A DNA stretch of 64,000 nucleotides, taken from the NCBI RefSeq assembly GCF_014155765.1, contig NZ_SCKT01000003.1:248001-312000 (forward strand). Reading direction: 5' to 3'. A program made the position numbers and the translations under genes. Positions 26,898-35,900 of the stretch are shown piece by piece (the first letter of the stretch is position 1; each line of letters starts with the position of its first letter). The notes under the pieces were generated by a model. The model was not told the DNA's origin, made no database searches, and saw only the letters and a list, made by a program, of their open reading frames with translations. Source of the DNA: Pantoea dispersa (GTDB lineage Bacteria > Pseudomonadota > Gammaproteobacteria > Enterobacterales > Enterobacteriaceae).

Positions 26898-27683
26898 ATG
26901 AACACGACCCATATCACTGACTGGGTGAATCTGCTTCAGCAAACCTGCGCTGATATAAACCTGAACCACCTTGATTTTATTCTCGACCAGTGCGGTATTG
27001 ATTTTTCCGTCATTCCGCTACTGCACGATTTTTCACCACCTTTGGTATGGCAGTCTCTCTATCAGGGCTTGCCGGAAGATGCCCTGCCAGAAGAGTCGCC
27101 GCTGTTGATCAGGATCTCTTTGAACGATCCGCTTCAGAAACAGTGGTTGATTGAGCTGGCTCAGAAAGTACAAAAGACTGCTCCACTACTGGTGCTCTGT
27201 TCTCCCTGGCCTTTCGCTACGCTGGCGGAATGGTTAACAACCTGCACCGATGCGACACATGAAGGACGGGCGGGGCTGTTCAGATACTTTGATGCCCGTA
27301 TTTTTCCTTATTTGTTCTCTCATATTCTGGAACCTGATCAGCAGGCCCAGTTGCAGCGCCCGGCGCTCTTCTGGAGCTGGCTGGATCCTGACGAGAAGCC
27401 GGGGTTGCTGATGGGGCAGGGAGCACAGCCCGCCATCAACGAGAAGTGCCAAAACATCGCTTTGAGCGATAGCCAGTTTGAAGCTCTGATGTGCATCTGC
27501 GATGCCAGGCTGATGCTTCGCTATCGGGACGTTCCCGATACGGGATTTGCTTCTCAGGCTGAACGGTTTACGGCCTGTTTCAACGGCATGCTTTCAGCCA
27601 CCGCTAAAGGGATGATACTGGATAAAGAGCGCGAGGATTGGGTGATTAAGACCCTGATCGGACGGTCCTCAGCAGAAATCTGA
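26898..27683 (+). CDS. DUF4123 effector adaptor/chaperone
   Basis: 261 residues of the DUF4123 family (Tap/TEC chaperones), which load effectors onto VgrG. Features seen are an internal SPLLIRISLNDPLQKQWL segment, the PWPFATLAEWLT region with the aromatic WSWLDPDEKPG loop, and a C-terminal helical lobe. It starts directly after the vgrG stop and is followed after 57 bases by the DUF3304/Tle1 block. The expected partner is the Tle1 lipase and the C-terminal tail of this VgrG. The call rests on family pattern and context. Confidence 0.85.
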   Translation: MNTTHITDWVNLLQQTCADINLNHLDFILDQCGIDFSVIPLLHDFSPPLVWQSLYQGLPEDALPEESPLLIRISLNDPLQKQWLIELAQKVQKTAPLLVLCSPWPFATLAEWLTTCTDATHEGRAGLFRYFDARIFPYLFSHILEPDQQAQLQRPALFWSWLDPDEKPGLLMGQGAQPAINEKCQNIALSDSQFEALMCICDARLMLRYRDVPDTGFASQAERFTACFNGMLSATAKGMILDKEREDWVIKTLIGRSSAEI

Positions 27684-27740
27684 AAGTGGGTTCATGAGGC
27701 AGTTCGCCTTCCGGAGAGGCTGCCATACAAGGAATGTAAA

Positions 27741-28271
27741 ATGAAAATACGACATTACCTCGTGGTACTGGGTGCCCTGCTGCTGGCGGGCTGTGGTCAG
27801 CCTGCGGCGAACGCGGAAAGCCGGGGGGGCGGCGGAACCATAGAGGCAATTAATCACACCAGATGGGCAATCAACCATTTCAGCGTCGACGGTCAGTCGG
27901 GAATAGACATTATCGGGCCGTACCAGGGCGGCGGTGGCGGCTGCTGCTATGGCGTGCCGGCGAAGTGGCGGCCGGGTATGACGGTCAAAATCGACTGGGA
28001 AACTGGAGTGGGCGATATGGATGGCTTTCCAGGTTTTGACAGATGGGATGAGTATCTTGCCTGGGAAAAAAAAATGAAGGCTCAGAATCGTCAGCACAGC
28101 GCGGTGGTACCGGTTCCGGACTATACGGGGCAGGAAATCTGCGGGATCACGGTGCATTTTCTGCCCTGTGATGAGGTGAAAGTGACGACCAGCTGTGCCA
28201 ACTATGGCCATCCGGAACATCCGATCAAAGAGCCCCTTAAGATGCCGGAGCCAAAAGTATGTCCAAAATAA
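27741..28271 (+). CDS. DUF3304 lipoprotein, probable Tle1 immunity protein (copy 1)
   Basis: A 176-residue lipoprotein with lipobox LAGC and acylated Cys18. The body carries TIEAINHTRWAINHFSVDG, a glycine run with CC (GGGGGCCYG) and CGITVHFLPCDEVKVTTSC, the DUF3304 pattern. DUF3304 proteins are usually coded beside DUF2235/Tle1 lipases and act as periplasmic immunity proteins. The last 13 bases overlap the start of the truncated effector. It is nearly identical to the copy at 28594, except in the segment around residues 92-118 (VGDMDGFPGFDRWDEYLAWE), where the two differ strongly. It may protect against a different lipase variant. Confidence 0.87.
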   Translation: MKIRHYLVVLGALLLAGCGQPAANAESRGGGGTIEAINHTRWAINHFSVDGQSGIDIIGPYQGGGGGCCYGVPAKWRPGMTVKIDWETGVGDMDGFPGFDRWDEYLAWEKKMKAQNRQHSAVVPVPDYTGQEICGITVHFLPCDEVKVTTSCANYGHPEHPIKEPLKMPEPKVCPK

Positions 28272-28516
28272 TTACCGATCTGGCATGGTTCCCGCCGGCG
28301 TTTCCGGCTCAGGGGCGTTTACCCACCAGGGCTGCGCTGGTTGGCGCGAACTGCGCGCTGCAGGACAGCGATGAACTGGTCTGGAGGCAGAAGCTGTGCC
28401 TGGCCGCCAGACGGCGCGTGGAGCCTCCCTGCTGTAAAACTTTATACATCAGCCTGTTTTTTGACGGCACCGGCAATAACCTTAATCACGATCTGGTTTT
28501 TATTCCTCTTCAGTAA
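28259..28516 (+). pseudogene. Truncated Tle1 (DUF2235) effector fragment
   Basis: 85 codons that match residues 1-80 of the full-length effector at 29112 with a few substitutions (ITDLAWFPPAFPAQGRLPT, RVEPPCCKT and ISLFFDGTGNNLNHDL are shared). After the bases AATCACGA near 28492 the sequence diverges and reaches a stop five codons later. All catalytic residues are missing. It is what remains of an earlier effector gene after duplication and loss, or after replacement of its 3' part. Its immunity partner upstream is intact. Confidence 0.85.
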
Positions 28517-28517
28517 T

Positions 28518-28553
28518 GCTCAGCCATGCCATCCCGAAAAGTCATGGCTGAGC
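28518..28553. repeat. 11-bp inverted repeat after the truncated effector
   Basis: GCTCAGCCATG (28518-28528) and CATGGCTGAGC (28543-28553) are perfectly complementary around a 14-base loop. They begin two bases after the stop of the truncated effector, in the segment not shared with the second copy of the block. It could be a terminator without a T-run or a trace of the recombination junction. Confidence 0.7.
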
Positions 28554-28593
28554 AAGACGGACGTTATCAGTTTCTTCATCAAAGGAATGCAAA

Positions 28594-29124
28594 ATGAAAA
28601 TACAACATTACCTCGTGGTACTGGGCGCTCTGCTGCTGGCGGGCTGTAGCCAGCCGGTGGCGAACGCGGAAAGCCGGGGGGGCGGCGGAACCATAGAGGC
28701 AATTAACCACACCAGATGGGCAATCAACCATTTCAGCGTCGACGGTCAGTCTGGCATCGATGCTATTGGTCCGTATCAGGGCGGCGGCGGGGGGTGTTGC
28801 TATGGCGTGCCGGCGAAGTGGCGGCCGGGTATGACGGTGAGGGTGGACTGGGAAAGTGGCGAAGCATCAACAAAAGGGTTTCCAGGATTCGCTGATTCAA
28901 AAAAATACAGAGAATGGCGAGATAAAATTAAGGCCCAGAATAAGCAGCACAGTGCGGTGGTACCAGTTCCGGACTATACGGGACAGGAAATCTGCGGGAT
29001 CACGGTGCATTTTCTGCCCTGTGATGAGGTGAAAGTGACGACCAGTTGTGCCAACTATGGCCATCCGGAACATCCGATCAAAGAGCCCCTTAAGATGCCG
29101 GAGCCAAAAGTATGTCCAAAATAA
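28594..29124 (+). CDS. DUF3304 lipoprotein, probable Tle1 immunity protein (copy 2)
   Basis: Second copy of the 176-residue lipoprotein (lipobox LAGC, Cys18), identical to copy 1 over most of its length. The region around residues 86-118 differs: here it reads RVDWESGEASTKGFPGFADS and then KKYREWRDKI. That variable patch is the natural candidate for specificity toward the cognate lipase. It overlaps the start of the full-length Tle1 gene by 13 bases, so the pair is translationally coupled, as expected for an effector and its immunity protein. AAAGGAATG precedes the start. Confidence 0.88.
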   Translation: MKIQHYLVVLGALLLAGCSQPVANAESRGGGGTIEAINHTRWAINHFSVDGQSGIDAIGPYQGGGGGCCYGVPAKWRPGMTVRVDWESGEASTKGFPGFADSKKYREWRDKIKAQNKQHSAVVPVPDYTGQEICGITVHFLPCDEVKVTTSCANYGHPEHPIKEPLKMPEPKVCPK

Positions 29125-31559
29125 TTACCGATCTGGCGTGGTTCCCGCCAGCGTTCCCGGCTCAGGGGCGTTTACCCACCAAGGCTGCGCTGGTTGGCAA
29201 AAACTGCGCGCAGCAGGACAACCACGAGTTAGTCTACCGGCAGGAGCTGTGCATGGCAGCAGGGCGGCGCGTGGAACCGCCCTGCTGTAAGACTGTGCAC
29301 ATCAGCCTGTTTTTCGACGGCACCGGCAATAACCTTAATCACGACTTATATTTTGCTGACCCGAAGCATCCCACCAATATAGCCCGTCTGTTTCGCGCCA
29401 CCATCGGGCAGGGGGCTGCCGGGGGGGTAGCAAAAGGGGAGGAGCTGCTGGATGCTGACGGCAGCGGCGATGACAAATACTACAAATATTATATCCCCGG
29501 CGTCGGGACGCCTTTTCCCGAGGTGAACGATCTGGATTTCAGCATGATGGGGCTGGCGACAGCGACCCACGGGGAGGACAGAATCAACTGGGGTCTGCTG
29601 CGAATTATCGATGCCCTGAAGCGGACGACAACTAAGAAGAGTCTGTCGAACAGTGCGAGCTGGAGCGCGGTGGATAAAATGGCGACCTCTATGGCGTCAT
29701 TTGGGCTGACCGGCGCTGCCAACCGTTTTGAGACCTTCCAGAGCCTGCTGAATGATATGGCACCAGAGCTGCAAAAGGCTTTGGTACCCACCGAGCCCGG
29801 AAAGACGAAGTTATTAAGTATCAAGCTGTACGTTTACGGCTTTTCGCGCGGGGCAGCGGCAGCGCGGACCTTTGTCAACTGGCTCACCGGGTTGCTGCCA
29901 AAGCCCAAGGAGGAAAAAGACAAACCCGAGCAGTGCCTGGCAGTGGGCGATCTGAAAATTCCGCTCAGTGTGGAGTTCCTGGGCCTGCTGGATACGGTGG
30001 CCTCGGTGGGCGTGGCGCATATCGCCCCGGTGGCAGAAGGGCATATGGGCTGGGCGGACGGGAGCCAGGAGCTGCCGGCAGAGAAGATCTACGGCGGCTT
30101 GATTAAAAAGTGTGTCCATCTGGTCTCTTCCCACGAGCAGCGGCTGTGCTTCCCGCTGGATTCGATCCGCCGTCCGGATGGTACGTATCCGGCGAACAGC
30201 GAGGAAGTCGTCTATCCGGGAATGCACTCGGATATAGGCGGTGGTTACCCGCCAGGAGATCAGGGAAAGGCAAATGGATCTGATGATGGTCTTTTATTAT
30301 CTCAGATAGTCCTTAATGACTTATTCAGTGCTGCTTTTTTCAAAGGTGCCCCATTCAAGGTACCTGAAGAATGCTTACCTTTAGATTTAAAAAAAGATAA
30401 TTGGAGAAGAATGTCTCCAGATCTTTTAGATGAATTTTTTGCAGACTCGATACTCATAAATCGTTTTAACGCCTGGCGTGAAATAACCCTGGGGCTGACC
30501 GCGTCCTCCGAACCCATTTCTCCCGAACAAGCCGCAATATACGATCCGCCGCGCGCGCCGGTCAGCCTGGAGAAAGCCCTAGAAGATCAGATGGGCTGGA
30601 TCACCGCCTGGCGTATTAACCGCTATGCCGGGGGAACCTACAAGACTCAGCGCTTCTATGTCGATTCGGCGGCGAACGGGCTGGATAAAGACAGCGATCC
30701 GCTGGTCAGAAAGCAGTCTGAGGATGACTGGAAAGAAGCTCAGAAAAAAGTTGACGATGCTCGTAAGGAAATAATTGCCGAACATAAACCTGAAGATGGC
30801 TTCCTGATGCTCCCACCGGGGCCAAAGGATTTCGACGCCGCGCTGGGGCAAACCCAGCTGCGTCAGGCCGCAGAGGAGTTCAGAGAGGATTACCACGGCC
30901 TCTCCCGGTCGGGTACCGGCAACTGGATTTTTACTGCTGTTGATTCAATGAGTAACGCCATCTTCCTGCTGAATAACGACAATGAGTATGGCGAATGGCT
31001 CAGCATGAAAACCGCCGGAGACGATCGTGTAAAAGTGCTTTTCCCGGCGGCCGGCGAAGCGAGTAACGCCACTGAACCAGGCGGGCTGGTGCGGGCACTG
31101 TTTGACGATCAGATCCACGATTCCCGCGCGTGGTTTATGCACAACGCCTTCGGCTCACGCGAACCCTGGGGCAGCTATTTCCTTTACCGGATGATCTATT
31201 TCGGCAGCTGCAGCAGTAAACCGAGGACGCCGTTGATGATTGCCGGAGCGGTAGTGGGCGTTGCGACCCTTGCCGCAGGCGCGGCCGTTATCATCAGACA
31301 GAAAAGCGCGAAGGGCAAACTCGCGGGGCTTGCCGGTACCGTGGGTGCCGTTTACCTCGAAACGCAGGCCATCGATCTGCTTTCCGGCAAACCGCTGCCA
31401 ATGCTGCCCAACGCTGCACAGCTGCAGGCGCCAACGATGGAGCCAGGCACAGTGGTGGCACAGCAAACGCAGCTCATCAGCGATCAGCGGCTGGCACTGG
31501 CAAAAACGATGATTGAGTCCAGCTGGGCGGAAAATCTTAAGGCGACCGTAACGGCCTGA
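29112..31559 (+). CDS. tle1: Tle1-family phospholipase effector (DUF2235)
   Basis: An 815-residue T6SS lipase of the DUF2235/Tle1 family, expected to hydrolyse membrane phospholipids in the periplasm of target cells. The catalytic triad is visible: nucleophile Ser245 in GFSRG (243-247), Asp294 in LLDTVASVG, and His372 in GMHSDIGGGYP. An N-terminal oxyanion/entry motif FFDGTGNNLNHD lies near residue 70. Hydrophobic segments near residues 700-755 may help it insert in membranes. It sits between its DUF3304 immunity gene and a PAAR gene, downstream of VgrG and DUF4123. The stretch 30265-30470 is much richer in AT than the rest, suggesting a patch of different origin. Confidence 0.9.
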   Translation: MSKIITDLAWFPPAFPAQGRLPTKAALVGKNCAQQDNHELVYRQELCMAAGRRVEPPCCKTVHISLFFDGTGNNLNHDLYFADPKHPTNIARLFRATIGQGAAGGVAKGEELLDADGSGDDKYYKYYIPGVGTPFPEVNDLDFSMMGLATATHGEDRINWGLLRIIDALKRTTTKKSLSNSASWSAVDKMATSMASFGLTGAANRFETFQSLLNDMAPELQKALVPTEPGKTKLLSIKLYVYGFSRGAAAARTFVNWLTGLLPKPKEEKDKPEQCLAVGDLKIPLSVEFLGLLDTVASVGVAHIAPVAEGHMGWADGSQELPAEKIYGGLIKKCVHLVSSHEQRLCFPLDSIRRPDGTYPANSEEVVYPGMHSDIGGGYPPGDQGKANGSDDGLLLSQIVLNDLFSAAFFKGAPFKVPEECLPLDLKKDNWRRMSPDLLDEFFADSILINRFNAWREITLGLTASSEPISPEQAAIYDPPRAPVSLEKALEDQMGWITAWRINRYAGGTYKTQRFYVDSAANGLDKDSDPLVRKQSEDDWKEAQKKVDDARKEIIAEHKPEDGFLMLPPGPKDFDAALGQTQLRQAAEEFREDYHGLSRSGTGNWIFTAVDSMSNAIFLLNNDNEYGEWLSMKTAGDDRVKVLFPAAGEASNATEPGGLVRALFDDQIHDSRAWFMHNAFGSREPWGSYFLYRMIYFGSCSSKPRTPLMIAGAVVGVATLAAGAAVIIRQKSAKGKLAGLAGTVGAVYLETQAIDLLSGKPLPMLPNAAQLQAPTMEPGTVVAQQTQLISDQRLALAKTMIESSWAENLKATVTA

Positions 31560-31577
31560 TTCAGGGAGTGATGAAGG

Positions 31578-31835
31578 ATGAAAGCAGTGATACGCGAGGG
31601 CGATACCCTGCGGGAGTACGGTGGGAAAGTGCTGGGCGGGCATTATCTTTGCTTCGGTAAAGGGATCGCCTGTATAGGCGATGCAGTGAAGTGCAATAAA
31701 CATGGCATCACGGTCATCAGCGAAGGCAGTTCGTTATCGAAAGTGGACGGACAGCCGGTGGCGTTGCATGGTCATCGTTGTGCCTGTGGCTGCACGCTGG
31801 TGAGCTCCTTTCCCGATTGCGGCATTGAGCTGTGA
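31578..31835 (+). CDS. PAAR-domain spike tip protein
   Basis: 85 residues forming one PAAR domain: MKAVIREGDTLREYGGKVL, then GKGIACIGDAVKCNKHG and GHRCACGCTLVSS, with His and Cys residues placed for the zinc site at the tip. It sharpens the VgrG trimer and can carry effectors. It is coded 19 bases after the lipase, and its stop overlaps the next gene (GTGA). It is the only PAAR gene seen in the cluster. Confidence 0.92.
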   Translation: MKAVIREGDTLREYGGKVLGGHYLCFGKGIACIGDAVKCNKHGITVISEGSSLSKVDGQPVALHGHRCACGCTLVSSFPDCGIEL

Positions 31836-32971
31836 GGCCATTACCGGAGTATCCACCCTACCGGGTGGCGCGCGCCCCTGACGGCAAGCGATGGCTGTCA
31901 GCAGGGGCGCTGATGGTGTTGCTGTGCGGGGGAGGCGGCGCGCTGCTTCATCCTGCCGGGAGCGGTGCCGGACTGGTGATAAAAGGAATGGCTGGCGCGG
32001 TGGTTCTGATGGGCGTGCTCTGGTTAATACGCCTGCTGTATTACCGGACGTCGGCCCATAACGCCCGGTACTACAAACAACTGGTTGAGCAGCAGCAGCA
32101 GGCCTGGTGGGAGCAGCATCAACATCGTTTCGCGCTTAGTGAAATGGTGCTGCTGGGCCCGGCCGGGACCGATTCGCCACACTGGCTGCGGCTGCTAAAG
32201 CGGGAGCATCGGGTTCCTGAGATAAAAAATGAGTCGAGCGGGAAAGCGCTGCGTATCGGTCGAACGCTGGTCGATACGGTGGCTGAGCGCGAGGCTTTAC
32301 TGGCAAAAATGCTGGTGCTGCAATGGCGGACGCAGCGCGCAGATTCCTCTCTGCCACACTTAAGGCGCTGTTACTGGCAGGGTTCTCTGGATGCCTGGCG
32401 TGCATTCTGTAGCCAAATGCAGGTTTCATTTCCTGACGTGGCGCTTCCTGAAAAACCGGAGACATGGCAAGGCGAAGAGACGTTGTCTGCACTTGCCGCA
32501 ACGGCTCAAACGCTTCCTGAAACAGAGGCCATTCTGGTCGCCGGGTGTCATTCGATAGCTGCCTCGTTTAATTCTGCGCAGCCTGCCGGTGAGTCCGCTG
32601 CACTGTGTCTGGTTGCGCAGAAAGGGCTGGTCAGCCTCACCCGGGGGGAAGTCTACGATATCGCCGGGAAAGAGGTTTTAACCGCAGTCTGCGAACGAGC
32701 GGAGCAGCAAAGCGACCTCGAAACGCCGCATGACAGCTGCATCCTGTTCTCACAGCCGGCGCTGCCCACCCTGGCTCAAAGCGGCTGGAATGTGACCCAT
32801 CACGTTCAGGACCTCAACTGGGGGAACCCCGGTGATATGGAAATGCTTATCGTGCTGATTCTGGCGGCTCTTTACGCAAAAAATTATCAACAACCCTGCG
32901 GCTGGATAGCCAAAGATCCTCTACATACTCTCGCTCTTGGAATTATTAAACCTTATGGTGAAGGAAAATAA
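31832..32971 (+). CDS. T6SS-associated membrane protein of unknown function
   Basis: 379 residues starting at GTG in overlap with the PAAR stop. Two hydrophobic segments (about 22-39 and 48-71) are followed by a Gln/Trp-rich helix and a cytoplasmic-type domain of about 300 residues. The segment 234-262 (ILVAGCHSIAASFN, then PAGESAALCLVA) resembles the core of beta-ketoacyl synthase/thiolase folds, but I see no catalytic cysteine in the usual setting. I do not recognise a named T6SS family, although genes of this type commonly lie just upstream of tssM in enterobacterial clusters. It overlaps tssM by about 17 bases. Confidence 0.7.
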   Translation: MRPLPEYPPYRVARAPDGKRWLSAGALMVLLCGGGGALLHPAGSGAGLVIKGMAGAVVLMGVLWLIRLLYYRTSAHNARYYKQLVEQQQQAWWEQHQHRFALSEMVLLGPAGTDSPHWLRLLKREHRVPEIKNESSGKALRIGRTLVDTVAEREALLAKMLVLQWRTQRADSSLPHLRRCYWQGSLDAWRAFCSQMQVSFPDVALPEKPETWQGEETLSALAATAQTLPETEAILVAGCHSIAASFNSAQPAGESAALCLVAQKGLVSLTRGEVYDIAGKEVLTAVCERAEQQSDLETPHDSCILFSQPALPTLAQSGWNVTHHVQDLNWGNPGDMEMLIVLILAALYAKNYQQPCGWIAKDPLHTLALGIIKPYGEGK

Positions 32972-35900
32972 ACCCGCTGAATTTTCGGTGTTTGCCACGG
33001 CGGTGTTGTTTGTTGCTACTGTCACGCTACTTGTGCTGGCAGGTGGGTTACTGTGGTGGTATTGGGGGGAAGATCTCTCCACGGAATGGGACGTGATACG
33101 TCGAATCATGACGGCCTGTTTTGTTGTCTGGGGAGTGTCGCTCTGCGTACTGGTGCTGGGGTTTATCGCGTTTCATTTAATGATTCGGGAAAAAGTAATG
33201 GGAGAGGCTTCTTCCAGACCGGTCAAAAAGAAAAGAACGCTCCGTCTGCCGCTCAGGGCGGACATCAGCAACCATCTCCGTCGTCGTTATAGCCTCTTCT
33301 GGCGAAGTAAAGTCCGCCTGCTGTTAGTCACAGGCGGTGAAAACGCCATCGCTCAGTTGGTGCCCAACCTGCAAGCCCGCCAGTGGCTGGAAGGCAACCG
33401 CACGGTCTTGATTTATGGCGGCAGCCTGAATGCTGAACCCGATAAGGAAAAATACACCGCGCTGCGTAAACTGCGCCGCGGGCGCCCGCTGGACGGGATT
33501 GTCCGCGTCATGCCGCAGTCGTTTAATCTGACCCCGCAAATCAGCGACAACGATTTACGCGGCCTGGAAAAAATCAGCGAACTGCTGCGCTATTCCGCCC
33601 CGGTTTATTTGTGGCAGCTGTGCGACAGCGCCTGGTCGCAGGCAAAACGCACTGAACAGACGGTAGGGGCTACTTTTCCCCTGCGTGCTGAGCCTGACGA
33701 TATTTGTCGTCAGCTTGAACAGATGCTGTCGGACCTGCGGACGCAGGGGGTGAGTCAGGTCGCTGAGAACAACGGCCACGACTTCCTGCTGCGCCTGGGT
33801 CAGCACCTCAAAGACGGCGGTATCGCCCGCTGGGCTCAGCAACTGGTGCCATGGCTGGCAGCCTCCCAGCAGCGCGTTCCGCTACGTGGTCTGATGTTCA
33901 GCCTGCCGGACAGGCACTCAATTCATCCGACAGAGGAAACAGCCGACGCAGAGAAATATATCCCGCAATCACAACGCCATGCGCTGACTTTGCCGGTGAC
34001 GTGGCAGGGTATCGTGGACGACTGTACCCGTGTTCGTGGCCGCCGAGTCGGTATGGCATGGGAACAGACGCTTGCCTGGACGCTGATGGCCATCATGGGT
34101 ATCTGGGGGGCGGGAACGCTGCTGTCGTTCGCGGTCAACCGTCAGCAGATCGTTTCTGTTGCTGAGCAGGCCCATGCCCTGGTGGAGCATCCTGCGGTAT
34201 CGGATGAGCAGCTGACGGCGCTGCATACGCTGCGTAATCATGCCGGCCGCCTGCAGCACCGTATTCAGGAAGGCGCTCCCTGGTATCAGCGCTTTGGCCT
34301 GGACCATAACCCGCAGCTGCTCGAGGCATTGCTGCCCTGGTATGGCGTGGCGAACAACCGCCTGATCCGCGATCCGGCCAGTGCTGCGCTGACTAAAAAA
34401 CTCAATGCGCTGGCGAATTCCGAACCGAACAGCGATCGGCGCGCTCAGCTGGCGACGCTGGGCTATGACCAGCTGAAGGCCTGGCTGATGATGGCGCGTC
34501 CGGATAAAGCCGACGGCGCGTATTACGCCCAGACCATGAAAGCTGTGCAGCCGACGCGAAAGGGCATGTCAACCGGCCTGTGGCAAAGCCTGGCGCCGGA
34601 TTTGTGGGCTTTCTACATCAACGAACTGCCCGGGCAACCACAGTGGAAAATCACCCCCGATGCGCAGCTGGTGAGCCAGAGCCGCCAGGTGCTGTTGCAG
34701 CAAATTGGCCGGCGTAACGCCGAAAGCACGCTGTATGAAAACATGCTCACATCGGTGCGGCGTAACTTTGCTGATGTGTCGCTGGAAAACATGACCAGCG
34801 GTACTGATGCCCGCCGCCTGTTCACCACTGATGAAGTGGTACCGGGCATGTTCACCCGTCAGGCGTGGGAGGGCGGTATTCAGCAGGCTATCGAAAAGGC
34901 CGCCAACTCCCGCCGGGATGAAATTGACTGGGTGCTGAGTGACAGCCGGAAAGCGGTCTCCTCAGATCTGTCGCCGGAGGCCCTGAAAGCACGTCTGACG
35001 CAACGTTACTTCACCGACTTTGCCGGTAGCTGGCTGAGCTTTCTTAATAGTTTGCGACTTAACCCTGCGAACAACATCGCAGACGTTACCGACCAGCTGA
35101 CGCTGATGAGCGATGTCCGCCAGTCACCACTGATTGCCCTGATGAATACCATTGCCTGGCAGGGGCAGACCGGCCAGCACAGCGAAAGTCTGTCGGATTC
35201 CATTATCAAATCGGCTAAAGATCTCGTAAGTGGACAGGACAAGCCAGCGATTGACCAGTCTGCATCAGGGCCGCAGGGACCGCTGGATGACACCTTTGGC
35301 CCGCTGCTTCAGCTTTTAGGTAAAAACAAAGGCAGCAACGTTATGTCGGCGGACACTTCACTGAGCCTGCAGACGTATCTGACCCGCATCACCCGCGTGC
35401 GCCTGCGCCTGCAGCAGGTGGCCAGCGCCTCTGATCCGCAGGCAATGATGCAGACTCTGGCGCAGACCGTGTTCCAGGGCAAAAGTGTGGACCTGACCGA
35501 CACCCAGCAGTACGGCAGTCTGATTTCGGCAAACCTGGGCGAAGAGTGGAGTGGTTTTGGCAGCACAATGTTTGTCCAGCCCCTGACTCAGGCCTGGGAG
35601 ACCGTGCTTCAGCCGTCGGCGGCGAGCCTGAATGATAAATGGAGCCGCTCGGTTGTCGCCAACTGGCAAACTGCCTTTGACGGACGTTTCCCGTTTGCCG
35701 CCAGTAAAAGTGATGCCTCTTTACCCATGCTGGCTGAATTTGTGCGCAAGGACAGCGGGCGTATCGAGCGCTTCCTGACCACAGAGCTCAACGGGGTATT
35801 GCACAAAGAGGGCAGCCAGTGGGTGCCGGATAAGGTCAACAGCCAGGGGTTGAGCTTTAACCCGGCCTTGCTGCGGGCGATTAATCAGCTGAGCCAACTG

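Noticed and set aside
31832-32971. Active ketoacyl synthase fused to the T6SS
   Set aside because: Only a 29-residue segment looks similar; no catalytic cysteine/histidine set could be placed, so no enzyme function is claimed.
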